A stretch of 64,000 nt of DNA from contig CAVWHE010000001.1 of NCBI GenBank assembly GCA_963754845.1, positions 186,001 through 250,000 of the forward strand, written 5' to 3'. Shown piece by piece: positions 36,372 to 45,423 of the stretch. This DNA is from JAKASV01 sp963754845 (GTDB lineage: Bacteria > Babelota > Babeliae > Babelales > Vermiphilaceae). Numbering within the stretch: the first letter of the stretch is position 1; each line of letters starts with the position of its first letter. Made by a program: the position numbers and the translations under genes. The notes beneath the pieces were generated by a model. That model saw only the letters and a list, made by a program, of their open reading frames with translations, did not search any database and had not been told where the DNA came from.

Positions 36372-38150
36372 GTGCAGCGCTTTGAAAGAACCGTTTTTTG
36401 TGGATGTGTCGATGAAACCTATGTAGCCGCAACGGTAACGGTGGCCGGCTGGGTCAATAGACGTCGTGACCACGGCGGACTCGTTTTCATCGATATGCGC
36501 GACCGCTCCGGCATCGTCCAACTTGTCTTTGATCCGAGCGTTTCGGCGGCGGCGCATGAACTGGCGGCATCGCTGCGCCCCGAATTTGTCATACATGCAA
36601 CGGGAACCGTCGTCAAACGTTCACCGGCAATGATCAATCCCGCGATGCCGACGGGCACCATAGAGGTCCGGGTAACAGCACTTGCCATCCTCAATCGCTC
36701 CAAGACGCCGCCCTTTGCTCTTGAGGACACGACGAATGTCGATGAAGAGCTCCGCTATCGATATAGATATTTAGATCTGCGCTGCGCGAAAAATAGGGAG
36801 CGTCTTGCACTGCGCAACACGGTAACGTTTGCCGCACGCGAATTTTTGCAGTCACGTGGCTTTTATGAAATTGAAACGCCGATTTTGACAAAAAACACGC
36901 CCGAAGGGGCACGAGAATTTATCGTGCCGTCGAGCGTTCACAAACGTTTTTTTTACGCGTTGCCTCAATCGCCGCAGCTCTATAAACAACTTCTCATGGC
37001 CGGGGGCATTGAAAGGTACTTCCAAGTCGCGCGGTGTTTCCGCGACGAAGCCTTCAGAGCCGACCGTCAGCAAGAATTTACGCAACTTGATCTGGAAATG
37101 TCGTTCATCACCGAAGCCGACATCAGATCGCTCGTTGAGGAACTCCTTGCGCATATTTTCAAAAAGGCTCTTGGCCTTGAACTGAAGCTTCCTTTTCCTT
37201 CAATGTCGTATGATCGTGCCTTCGCCCTTTACGGTTCCGATAAGCCAGACTTACGCTTTGGCCTAGAAATTCATGACTGCACCACGCTTTTTGAACACAC
37301 CGAGGTTAAGTTTTTGGCATCTATTGTGGCACGCGGCGGCCGCGTCGGCGCTCTTTGTATCGACGAGCATCACTTCTCACGCTCCGAACTTGACACCTGG
37401 AGTGGCCGTGCTTCCGAAATCGGTGCCGAGGGAATCGTCTGGATTCGCATTCGCGAAAATGGAAGCCTTGAATCACCGCTTGCAAAACTTTTGCCGGCAA
37501 CGTTCTTCGATGAATGTCGCCGACTTATTCCATGCGTAAAGCCAAACAGCACGCTTTTTCTCATCGCCGGACCATTCAAAAATGCATGGACGAGCTTGGG
37601 GCGGCTGCGCCTTGAACTTGCTCGCGCACTCAATTTCGTTGCCCAGGGCACCTTTCACCTTTCGTGGGTCACCAACTTTCCGCTCCTTGAATACAACGAA
37701 GAGACAAAATCCTTCGATGCCACGCATCACCCCTTCACCTCACCCCACGATGGCTGGGAACGCGAACGACCGGAGAATGTTAAAGCTCGCGCCTACGATG
37801 TTGTCCTCAATGGCACCGAAATCGGTGGTGGCTCCATAAGGATCCACGATGCAACGACACAGAGCAAAGTTTTCTCGCTCATTGGCCTCGATGCAGAAAC
37901 GGCACGGAGAAAATTCGGTTTCCTCCTTGAAGCCCAGGAGTACGGATTCCCACCACACGGTGGTCTCGCGTTGGGCCTCGACCGTCTTGTCATGATTCTT
38001 GCCGGAGCAACGTCAATCCGTGATGTCATCGCATTTCCCAAAACGCAGAATGGCTATGACCCGCTCATGGATTCACCCGTGGCTATTGACAATGACCAAC
38101 TCAAAGACTACGGCCTGTGCACGCTGCCGGAAAAAACAAAGGCATCGTGA
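36372..38150 (+). CDS. aspS: Aspartyl-tRNA synthetase (bacterial type)
   Basis: Class II synthetase of 592 aa charging tRNA-Asp (possibly also tRNA-Asn). The N-terminal OB anticodon-binding domain includes VAGWVNRRRDHGGLVFIDMRDRSG. The catalytic core has RYRYLDLR, the class II motif 2 region FRDEAFRADRQQEFTQLDLE, a bacterial GAD insertion domain (about 285-420), and motif 3 GLALGLDRLVM near the end. Start: GTG 36372 preceded by AAGGAAC. No AsnRS or GatCAB gene is visible in the window, so discrimination cannot be judged from context. It ends just before a perfect GC palindrome. Confidence 0.96.
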   Translation: MQRFERTVFCGCVDETYVAATVTVAGWVNRRRDHGGLVFIDMRDRSGIVQLVFDPSVSAAAHELAASLRPEFVIHATGTVVKRSPAMINPAMPTGTIEVRVTALAILNRSKTPPFALEDTTNVDEELRYRYRYLDLRCAKNRERLALRNTVTFAAREFLQSRGFYEIETPILTKNTPEGAREFIVPSSVHKRFFYALPQSPQLYKQLLMAGGIERYFQVARCFRDEAFRADRQQEFTQLDLEMSFITEADIRSLVEELLAHIFKKALGLELKLPFPSMSYDRAFALYGSDKPDLRFGLEIHDCTTLFEHTEVKFLASIVARGGRVGALCIDEHHFSRSELDTWSGRASEIGAEGIVWIRIRENGSLESPLAKLLPATFFDECRRLIPCVKPNSTLFLIAGPFKNAWTSLGRLRLELARALNFVAQGTFHLSWVTNFPLLEYNEETKSFDATHHPFTSPHDGWERERPENVKARAYDVVLNGTEIGGGSIRIHDATTQSKVFSLIGLDAETARRKFGFLLEAQEYGFPPHGGLALGLDRLVMILAGATSIRDVIAFPKTQNGYDPLMDSPVAIDNDQLKDYGLCTLPEKTKAS

Positions 38151-38183
38151 GAAAAAACTTCGCAGAGTATGCACCAAAAATTT

Positions 38184-38207
38184 GGGGCCGGTTGTACAAC
38201 CGGCCCC
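38184..38207. terminator. Perfect 24-bp GC-rich palindrome (bidirectional terminator)
   Basis: GGGGCCGGTTGT is followed directly by its exact complement. It lies between the convergent ends of aspS and the low-complexity exported protein, an ideal place for a shared terminator. There is no U-tract on either strand. Confidence 0.6.
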
Positions 38208-38273
38208 GCATCTAGGGACACAATTACGCGCTAAAACAATCAATACACGCGGCCTTGGCCGGGAATCGTACTT

Positions 38274-39785
38274 TTAGTGGGCGTCGTCGGCATCTTCGTG
38301 GTCTCGTGCAGCCACCATCGCAGCAGCAGCGGCAGCGTCTTCCGCTCGGCGCGCCCTCGCCTCCTCACGGGTTACTCGTTCAACAACGCCGCCGGCATCA
38401 TCACCACCAGCAGGACGATATTCGACGAGATCTTCCTCAGCAGCCCCATCGGAACATCCAGCAAGAGCAGCTCCGCTAATATTCCTTATGTAACGACGCC
38501 CAAAAAGGCCATACGTTTTGAATTTGCCAAAAAACCCAAGCTCCTCCCCGTTGGGGGTTCCAGAGAGGACACGTGAACGGAGAAGCTCTGCTGCACGTAC
38601 CGATGCCGGTTTTTGTGGAACGGCATCATCATCCCCTCGTTGAGCCGCTACATCGTCGCCGTCAAGCCACTCGTTGCCGTTACGCACACGACCGCAGCCT
38701 TGCACTGCTCGATGAACGAAGACCCTGCCTGCCCGATTTATTTCGGAAACGCGCGCACTTCTGCGTGCCATGAATCCGCCGACAGTACCACCCAGTAGGG
38801 CGCCAATGGCAGCGCCACCGCTGATTACCGATTCCGATGACCCTCTTCCGGCAAGACAAGAGCCAACCACAGTACCACACGCTCCCCAAAACGCCGTTCG
38901 TTTTGCAACGTAGCGCGCGGCTGCGACCCTTTCCTGTCCGAGTTGACGGAGAACATCCATAAGGCCCGCAGGAGTGTTATTGTCCTGTTGGTAAGGCGCC
39001 AAGAGCGGCACCTTTGGCCACACCACATTTAATACAGCGGAAAAAAGGCTTCCTGGAAACCTTCTGACGCGCGCCATAAAGCTTGGCCGAGGCACGTGAG
39101 GAGCACCTACGTGAGGAGCACCTACGTGAGGAGCACCTACGTGAGGAGCACCTACGTGAGGAGCACCTACGTGAGGAGCACCTGATTCGTTACTGGAGTC
39201 GGGGGCAGAAGCGACGCTGCCGTCGGAATGCTCATCTACGCCTTCTTCAGACAGAACACGCCTAGTCACAGTGCTGGCCGAAGAACCGGATGATCTGCCG
39301 GCGAGTTGCGTCGAATCACTCTCAAGCGAGGGGTCGTTTCCGGGCGCACCTGCGCGACCATCACCAGAGGAACGGATTCCATCACCGCCCCCGCGAACCC
39401 CAGCGCCATCTGCAATAGAAGGCGCGGTGGGTGTCGTTGCAATTTCAGCTCCAGCAGCATCAGGCGCCGCAGCAGCAGCGCGTCTAAGAGCAGCAGCACC
39501 AGCCGCTTGGGACGCCGGTGTTACACTGCCTCCCGGTTCGCCCGCAGGATTGGGAGCGCTCGCAGAAACAGGCAGTTGGGCTGGCTCTCGACCCGCAGGC
39601 GCTTGCCCAACAGGTGTCCCGCTCCCACTACCAGGAGCCTGGGGCTGGGGGGTTGCAGAAACAATCCTTTGAAGGCGATTATGATTATTACCACGACCCT
39701 TCGCCGCGGCATCACTGCTGGCTCGGAGAGTAAGTGCCGGCAGGGCACCACACAGGCCCAAGAGAAGCACCATATGTTTGTTCAT
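38274..39785 (-). CDS. Exported low-complexity protein with GAPHV repeats and glycine-zipper hairpin
   Basis: Unknown protein of 503 aa with a signal peptide (MNKHMVLLLGLCGALPALTL) after AAAGGG. Residues 25-235 are disordered, rich in Ala, Gly, Pro and Ser. They end in six exact tandem copies of a five-residue unit (VGAPH) encoded by 15-bp repeats. Around residues 300-345 two Gly-rich hydrophobic helices (GACGTVVGSCLAG and AAIGALLGGTVGGFMA) form a glycine-zipper pattern, as in membrane-inserting or oligomerising proteins. The C-terminal part is Ala- and acid-rich with a probable helical end. No family is recognised. It could be a surface or secreted effector; the 15-bp repeat number is probably variable between strains. 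Confidence 0.68.
   Translation of the reverse strand: MNKHMVLLLGLCGALPALTLRASSDAAAKGRGNNHNRLQRIVSATPQPQAPGSGSGTPVGQAPAGREPAQLPVSASAPNPAGEPGGSVTPASQAAGAAALRRAAAAAPDAAGAEIATTPTAPSIADGAGVRGGGDGIRSSGDGRAGAPGNDPSLESDSTQLAGRSSGSSASTVTRRVLSEEGVDEHSDGSVASAPDSSNESGAPHVGAPHVGAPHVGAPHVGAPHVGAPHVPRPSFMARVRRFPGSLFSAVLNVVWPKVPLLAPYQQDNNTPAGLMDVLRQLGQERVAAARYVAKRTAFWGACGTVVGSCLAGRGSSESVISGGAAIGALLGGTVGGFMARRSARVSEINRAGRVFVHRAVQGCGRVRNGNEWLDGDDVAAQRGDDDAVPQKPASVRAAELLRSRVLSGTPNGEELGFFGKFKTYGLFGRRYIRNISGAALAGCSDGAAEEDLVEYRPAGGDDAGGVVERVTREEARARRAEDAAAAAAMVAARDHEDADDAH
39094..39183. repeat. Six perfect tandem copies of a 15-bp unit
   Basis: The unit ACGTGAGGAGCACCT is repeated six times without a mismatch. 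The length is a multiple of three, so copy-number change would keep the frame of the minus-strand gene. Confidence 0.97.
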
Positions 39786-39801
39786 AAAGTTAACCCTTTA
39801 T

Positions 39802-39816
39802 GTTAGAAGTTCTAAC
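39802..39816. promoter_or_regulatory. Palindromic operator-like site
   Basis: GTTAGAA-G-TTCTAAC is a perfect 15-bp palindrome. It lies between the predicted transcription start (about 39839) and the start codon of the low-complexity protein gene. A similar half-site (CTCTAACATTTCTATC) overlaps the promoter spacer. Repressor binding is inferred. Confidence 0.45.
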
Positions 39817-39845
39817 GATGATCGACAACACTACAGCGTACGAAC

Positions 39846-39874
39846 ATGCTATGATAGAAATGTTAGAGTGTCAA
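39846..39874 (-). promoter_or_regulatory. Strong sigma-70 promoter for the low-complexity protein
   Basis: On the minus strand a perfect TTGACA (39874-39869) and TAGCAT (39851-39846) are separated by the ideal 17 bases. Confidence 0.6.
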
Positions 39875-39943
39875 ACACCCCTTCCATAAACACATCTTTT
39901 CATTTTGTTATTTTCGCTCCTTTTGTGTAAAGTGCCAGCACCA

Positions 39944-39971
39944 TTGCTCTTTTTTGATAATTTTGTATCAT
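39944..39971 (+). promoter_or_regulatory. Promoter candidate for gyrA
   Basis: TTGCTC (39944-39949) is followed after 16 bases by TATCAT (39966-39971). The -10 is part of an inverted repeat TGATA-N6-TATCA, which could be a regulatory site. Confidence 0.35.
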
Positions 39972-40032
39972 TAATCATTGTGTTGTGACCGTTACAAACG
40001 TTTCCGCTCTTGATGCTTCCCAAAGGGGTGAG

Positions 40033-42519
40033 ATGGACGAGGACATGGAATCGACAGAGAATAAACAAGGACAAGGTTTTCATAGCGTCCGGCCGGTACT
40101 CATAGAAGATGAGCTCAAGACTTCGTTCCTCGATTATGCAATGTCGGTCGTCATCAGCCGCGCGATTCCTGACATCCGTGACGGCCTCAAGCCAGTCCAT
40201 CGGCGTGTCCTCTATACAATGTACCAACTCGGCTTTTTTTACAACAAGCCCTACCACAAATCAGTACGTGTCGTCGGTGAAGTTCTCGGAAAATACCATC
40301 CTCACGGCGATCAAGCTGTATACAACACTATGGTTGGCATGGTCCAAGACTTTTCCAAGCGCTATCCGCTCCTTGACGGACAAGGTAACTGGGGCTCGGT
40401 TGACGGTGATAACGCCGCTGCCATGCGTTATACAGAAGTTCGCATGGCAAGGATTGCTCTTGAACTTCTTGCCGACATCGACAAGGAAACCGTCGGATTT
40501 GTCCCCAATTTTGATGGCTCAACAACCGAGCCCACTGTTTTGCCAAGTCGGCTTCCCAACCTTCTTATCAATGGAACCACCGGCATAGCCGTCGGTATGG
40601 CAACATCGATTCCACCTCACAATCTTACCGAGGTTGCCGACGCATGCCTCGCCCTTCTTGAGCGCGATAATCTTTCCGATGACGAACTTTTTTCCATCGT
40701 TCCCGCTCCCGATTTTCCTACCGGTGGCATCATTTGCGGTCGCGCAGGAATTGTGAAGGCGTACAAAACCGGGCGCGGGAATGTTGTGCTCCGCGGCGTT
40801 GTCGATATCGAAGAATCGAAAAAGGGTACACATATCGTCATCAAAGAGCTCCCTTACATGGTTAACAAAGCCGAGCTTGCAATAAAAATAGCAGAGCTCG
40901 CACGCACAAAAATTATCGATGGCGTGACAAATATCCGCGACGAATCGGACAAAAAGGGAATGCGGCTCGTCATTGAGCTGCGCCGTGGTGAGGTTCCGAG
41001 CATCATCGTAAACCAACTTTATCAGCATACATCTTTACAGACTTCGGTATCTGTACTCATGCTCGGGCTCCTTGACAATCGTCCGCTCGTTTTTAATCTG
41101 CGGCAGCTGCTTGAGCAGTTTCTCCTGCATCGCAAAGAGATGATCTATCGCCGCACGCAGTACGATTTGGCAAAGGCAGAGGCACGTGCGCACATACTTG
41201 CCGGTTTTATTATTGCACTTAAAAACATCGATGAAACGATTGCCACGATCAGAGCTTCTCAGACAGCGGAACAGGCGACGTCACAATTAAACAAAAGATT
41301 TCTCCTTTCGGAACTTCAGGGACGCGCGATTCTTGATATGCGCCTTCAGCGCTTGACGGGCATGGAGCAGGAAAAGATCTATGAAGAAATAGAGACATTG
41401 CGTCAGGAGATCGTGCGGCTCAAGGAGATTCTTGGCAACGAAAAAATTCTCAAGCAAGAAATTATTAACGAGCTCGTCGAGACGAAAAAACAGTATGCCG
41501 ACGAGCGCAAGACGCGTATCGAGGAGGCCATCGATATTTTGACCGAGGCCGATCTTATCCCCGACGACGAGGTTGTTGTCACACTCACCATGCGTGGTTA
41601 TGTCAAGCGCGTCCCCCTTGAAACGTACGGCGTGCAGCATCGTGGCGGCAAGGGTAAAATGGGCATGACTGCCCTTGACGGTGAAGAAGATGTTGTGCAG
41701 GATATGTTTGTGGCCAAGAACCACGACGAACTCCTCTTTTTCACAAGTCTTGGTCGCGTGTACAGCCTCAATGTTTTTGAAGTTCCCGAGGCGTCGCGCA
41801 TTGCAAAGGGCCGAGCCGTCGTCAACCTTCTTCCGCTTGCCCAAGGGGAAACAGTTGTCAAGCTTCTCTGTGCCCGGTGTCTTGAGGGTAAGTTCCTCAT
41901 CATGCTCACCAAGAGGGGTACCATTAAACGAACCGAAGCCACCGAGTTTGCAAAGATACGGTCAACGGGTATACGTGCAATTACGCTCAACGATAGCGAT
42001 GAGCTCGTATACTGTGTCTTGAGCGCGGGTGACGAGGATATCATTGTTGCGACCGCGCAAGGGCAAGGGATTCATTTTCACGAGAACGAGGTCCGTTCTA
42101 TGGGGCGCCAGGCTGCCGGCGTCATAGGTATCAGGCTCAAAGACGATGATTACGTCGTGGGCATGGAGGTTGTTGGCGAAAAAGTTGACGGAGAGCTCCT
42201 TTTTGCAACCGAAGGTGGCTACGGAAAACGTGTGAGCGTCGCCGATTTTCGCTGCGCGCATCGCGGGGGGTTTGGGGTACGCACGATCCCGACCGATGGA
42301 CGCAATGGCCGCGTCGTTGGCATAGTACGCATCTCGGAACATTCGCACATTCTTCTCATCGATATGGCCGGCAAAATTATCCGTCTTTCGCCGAAAGAGG
42401 TACGTACCATGGGACGTCAGGCCAAAGGCGTACGTCTCGTCAAACTTGATGATGGGCAGCGCGTTGCAACCGTTGTTGCTTTCGAGGGCGCTTTCGAAGG
42501 CCAGGAAGACGGCCAGTGA
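40033..42519 (+). CDS. gyrA: DNA gyrase subunit A
   Basis: Breakage-reunion subunit of gyrase, 828 aa from ATG 40033 (AAAGGGGTG precedes it; the frame is open 16 codons further). The winged-helix CAP domain carries the catalytic Tyr133 in MRYTEVRM. The coiled-coil gate and the six-bladed C-terminal domain are present, and the GyrA-box HRGGKGKMGM marks it as GyrA rather than ParC. In the quinolone region, HGDQAVYN puts Gln94 and Asn98 where E. coli has Ser83 and Asp87. gyrB is not adjacent. dprA starts 12 bp after the stop, so the two probably share a transcript. Confidence 0.96.
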   Translation: MDEDMESTENKQGQGFHSVRPVLIEDELKTSFLDYAMSVVISRAIPDIRDGLKPVHRRVLYTMYQLGFFYNKPYHKSVRVVGEVLGKYHPHGDQAVYNTMVGMVQDFSKRYPLLDGQGNWGSVDGDNAAAMRYTEVRMARIALELLADIDKETVGFVPNFDGSTTEPTVLPSRLPNLLINGTTGIAVGMATSIPPHNLTEVADACLALLERDNLSDDELFSIVPAPDFPTGGIICGRAGIVKAYKTGRGNVVLRGVVDIEESKKGTHIVIKELPYMVNKAELAIKIAELARTKIIDGVTNIRDESDKKGMRLVIELRRGEVPSIIVNQLYQHTSLQTSVSVLMLGLLDNRPLVFNLRQLLEQFLLHRKEMIYRRTQYDLAKAEARAHILAGFIIALKNIDETIATIRASQTAEQATSQLNKRFLLSELQGRAILDMRLQRLTGMEQEKIYEEIETLRQEIVRLKEILGNEKILKQEIINELVETKKQYADERKTRIEEAIDILTEADLIPDDEVVVTLTMRGYVKRVPLETYGVQHRGGKGKMGMTALDGEEDVVQDMFVAKNHDELLFFTSLGRVYSLNVFEVPEASRIAKGRAVVNLLPLAQGETVVKLLCARCLEGKFLIMLTKRGTIKRTEATEFAKIRSTGIRAITLNDSDELVYCVLSAGDEDIIVATAQGQGIHFHENEVRSMGRQAAGVIGIRLKDDDYVVGMEVVGEKVDGELLFATEGGYGKRVSVADFRCAHRGGFGVRTIPTDGRNGRVVGIVRISEHSHILLIDMAGKIIRLSPKEVRTMGRQAKGVRLVKLDDGQRVATVVAFEGAFEGQEDGQ

Positions 42520-42531
42520 GACACGAACGTT

Positions 42532-43686
42532 ATGGACAACAACAACGTCATCCTCCACTTCTCACTCATCGATGGCATTGGTTATGCCGCGGTTGATCGC
42601 ATCGTCAAAAAAAAGTCGTGGGACATGGATCTTTGCGATGTGTATACCCTGCGCGCATGGGAGATTGTGCACCTTTTTGGGGTTAGTCAAGCGCGCGCAG
42701 AGCTCATCGTTGCCGGCCTTGGTCGACGTGATATGCTTGAACGCGAACATGAACTTATAAGCCGCCATAATGTGTCATGGATGACCGTCTACGATGAACG
42801 CTATCCGTGGCAGCTCAAAAATATCCACTCACCTCCCATTGTCGTGTACACACAAGGAGCTCAATTGGCCGGCCAGAAGATGCTTGCCGTCATTGGCTCA
42901 CGAAGGGCAAACTTCTACGGCATGAGTGTTATAGCTGGATGGGTTCCCGAACTCGTGCGCTGTGGATGGACCATCGTAAGTGGCGGTGCCGTGGGAGCCG
43001 ACACAGCCGCCCATCGCGTGACGATTGACTCTGGCGGACAAACCGTTGCCGTCCTTGGCTCAGGACTGCTCGAACCTTACCCTGTACGCAACAAAAAACT
43101 TTTTGGCGATATCATCTCATCAGGCGGAACGCTCGTAAGCATATTTCCCCTCACGGCACAGCCTCTTGCGAGTAATTTTCCGGCACGTAACCGCGTCATC
43201 GCCGGGCTCAGCCGCGGGTGTCTCGTCGTTCAGGCTGGAGAAAATAGCGGCACACGCATAACCGCGCGCTATGCACTCGAAGAGGGACGCGAGCTTTTCG
43301 CCGTGCCGGGCCCTGTCGATGACGAGCTCTGTGCAGGATGTCACGCCCTTATCCAGGATGGCGCGAAGCTCGTAACAAACGTTGACGATATCCTCGTCGA
43401 GTTTAATGAGGAAGCGTGCCGTGAAACATGCACATCTTCCGCCCTCACCTCCAACACTGGTTGCCTTAAGGCCACCCCGTGCCCAGACGCCAGCGGTTCA
43501 CGTTGCTCCTATAAGGCCGAAGGACCTGGTGCCATTATCATGCGCTCATGCCGCCAGGCGTGTTCAGTTGATGATCTGGCGCACAAAACGGGGCTTTCTC
43601 TCAGCGATCTTTACGTCTATCTTTTTGATCTTGAACTTGCCGGCATGATTCGTCAGGAGTCCAACGGTTTGTGGCACTGTTCCTGA
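42532..43686 (+). CDS. dprA: DNA-processing protein DprA (DNA uptake)
   Basis: Protein of 384 aa that protects incoming single-stranded DNA and loads RecA during natural transformation. The Rossmann-like core has LAVIGSRRANFYG, IVSGGAVGADTAAHR, VAVLGSGLLEPYP, FPARNRVIAGLSR and EGRELFAVPGPV, all in family order. An N-terminal helix-hairpin region (1-60) and a C-terminal winged helix (DDLAHKTGLSLSDLYVYLFDLE) complete the DprA/Smf layout. With comF and a pilin in the same window it suggests a working DNA-uptake route. No clear ribosome site precedes the ATG, so coupling to gyrA translation is likely. Confidence 0.94.
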   Translation: MDNNNVILHFSLIDGIGYAAVDRIVKKKSWDMDLCDVYTLRAWEIVHLFGVSQARAELIVAGLGRRDMLEREHELISRHNVSWMTVYDERYPWQLKNIHSPPIVVYTQGAQLAGQKMLAVIGSRRANFYGMSVIAGWVPELVRCGWTIVSGGAVGADTAAHRVTIDSGGQTVAVLGSGLLEPYPVRNKKLFGDIISSGGTLVSIFPLTAQPLASNFPARNRVIAGLSRGCLVVQAGENSGTRITARYALEEGRELFAVPGPVDDELCAGCHALIQDGAKLVTNVDDILVEFNEEACRETCTSSALTSNTGCLKATPCPDASGSRCSYKAEGPGAIIMRSCRQACSVDDLAHKTGLSLSDLYVYLFDLELAGMIRQESNGLWHCS

Positions 43687-43754
43687 ACGTAGCAGATGAG
43701 AGTTCCTGAGCGTGCAACACCAGACCGGTTTCTTTGTCGTAACGCAGGGGTACT

Positions 43755-45305
43755 TCAACACCCTGCATCGATTTTGTCGTCCGGTCGACAATATGCAAAT
43801 TTTTCTTGATCTTTGACGCGTTCATCGATGAATGTCGCGGCAAGTTTCAGAAAACGTTCGATGTCGGCTTCATTTGATGCGATACCCAGCGAGATGCGCA
43901 CTGCTCCTGGGACGCGGTCACCGCGTGGCGGTGTGTTTTCTACGGCTACCGTTGACTCATTCGCATCCTCGTTTTCCTCCACATCTACGTTGGCAAGACC
44001 GTTGATGGCTTCCACGGAACCTGGATTGCAAAAACAACCAGTGCGTAGGCAGATACCCAAAGATGCAGCCCGCTGCTCAATGACGCGGTGATCGAAAAGG
44101 CACCCTTCGGGGTCGTAGAAATTCATCGTCACTACGCCGCCGCAGCGATACTGTACCTGGGGACCGTAGATACGCACGACCGATTCACCGTTCGTGTGAC
44201 GAAGACCGCGAAGTTTGCGCTTAAGCTTGCCGGCAAGGGTTGTTACGTGTTCATGGATTGATTCTATGCCAATGGTCTCAAGGTACTTAAGACCGAGCTT
44301 GATCGCCGGCAAATTCAGGTAGTTGACCGTTCCATCTTCGAAAGCAGCGTAGCCGTCGCGCAAACGATGCGCACCCACTTGCACCGATACAAATTTGACC
44401 GTTCCTCCAGCAAACCACGGCCGCCTTAGTTTCGCCAACGCACTGTGCTTGGCAATGAGACAGCCGACGCCTGTCGGGTACCCGAACATTTTGTAAAAAG
44501 AAAAAACGACAAATTCCGGGTGCCAGACGCCGAGGTCAAGGCGGTTGGTTGCAACAAAAGCCGACGCATCAAGTAGGACGTCCCATCCGCGTTTTTGTGC
44601 GCGTTTTATGAATTCAAGAGGGTGCTGAACGCCAGAAAAATTTGACTGAGCGGGATATACAAAAAGATTGTTGTCTATCTGCCCCCCGCACTCTAGCCAT
44701 GGCTTTCTTAGAGCATCGTCAAGGAACATTCGATCAATCGAAAGATCCGCTGAGTAGAGGGGAACGTTGACAATCGACGCGCCTTTAGTTTTTGCAAATT
44801 CACGCATGCCATTGACTGAATTATGATTGTCAAAGGTCGCCATAAACGTCCCACCCGGTTCAAATGGATACGATTCGCCCACAATTTTAAGAGCCCCCGT
44901 TGCATTCGATGTAAAGACAACGGTGTACTCGTCTGGAGACGCTCGAAAGAACGCAAGTATGGCACCGCGGGCCTCATCGGCAAGACGCGTGGCAAGCTTT
45001 GAGGCAGAACTTTCAGAATGGGGGTTACCCAAAATGCTCGCCATGAGGAGTTTCATGTGATCACGCACAAGCGATGCTGCGTAGAGGCCTCCTCCTGTGT
45101 AGTCAAGGTAGGCACACCCGGCTTTGTCGAGCCTAGCGTAGTCCTGCGCTCGGATACTATCGAAGCGCGGCGCTGCTGCGGCATCATGGCATGGCTCCTC
45201 GTGCACGCCGCCGCCACCCCGTGCCTCTTCAACGTACTCAGCTCCGCACGACGACGCTTGTGCCTGACAAAGGCCCACGGCGTGCTGGTCAGGGTGCATA
45301 AACAT
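43755..45305 (-). CDS. Molybdenum-cofactor-sulfurase-like PLP enzyme (aminotransferase class V)
   Basis: Class V PLP enzyme of 516 aa. The pattern matches the N-terminal desulfurase domain of eukaryotic MoCo sulfurase (MOCOS/ABA3) better than IscS or SufS. It opens with AYLDYTGGGLYAASLV and GNPHSES, has FTSNATGALKIVGE, the PLP-lysine segment FSFYKMFGYPTGVG, and the cysteine motif RTGCFCNPG. The C-terminal MOSC domain of the eukaryotic enzyme is absent. An acidic insertion (EENEDANEST) precedes the final helices. Start: ATG 45305 with AGGAGG at ideal spacing. No molybdenum enzymes are seen in the window, so sulfur delivery to another acceptor is possible. It stands alone between dprA (convergent) and an unknown exported protein. 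Confidence 0.82.
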   Translation of the reverse strand: MFMHPDQHAVGLCQAQASSCGAEYVEEARGGGGVHEEPCHDAAAAPRFDSIRAQDYARLDKAGCAYLDYTGGGLYAASLVRDHMKLLMASILGNPHSESSASKLATRLADEARGAILAFFRASPDEYTVVFTSNATGALKIVGESYPFEPGGTFMATFDNHNSVNGMREFAKTKGASIVNVPLYSADLSIDRMFLDDALRKPWLECGGQIDNNLFVYPAQSNFSGVQHPLEFIKRAQKRGWDVLLDASAFVATNRLDLGVWHPEFVVFSFYKMFGYPTGVGCLIAKHSALAKLRRPWFAGGTVKFVSVQVGAHRLRDGYAAFEDGTVNYLNLPAIKLGLKYLETIGIESIHEHVTTLAGKLKRKLRGLRHTNGESVVRIYGPQVQYRCGGVVTMNFYDPEGCLFDHRVIEQRAASLGICLRTGCFCNPGSVEAINGLANVDVEENEDANESTVAVENTPPRGDRVPGAVRISLGIASNEADIERFLKLAATFIDERVKDQEKFAYCRPDDKIDAGC

Positions 45306-45423
45306 CGCGATCCTCCTGGTCATGTGTACGAGAAGAGTCCAGTGACGGGCTTATGATACCTGATAACACCTCATCGACGGAATATTTTTGTTAGAAACAC
45401 TGGCAAGCACACCAACCTTCTCG

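Noticed and set aside
39094..39183. CRISPR array
   Set aside because: The 15-bp units are directly adjacent with no spacers, and they encode a peptide repeat in frame. No other regularly spaced repeats were seen.
39083..39265. Plus-strand frame encoding repeated EEHLR units
   Set aside because: It is the opposite-strand reading of the 15-bp repeats inside the minus-strand exported protein; no ribosome site.
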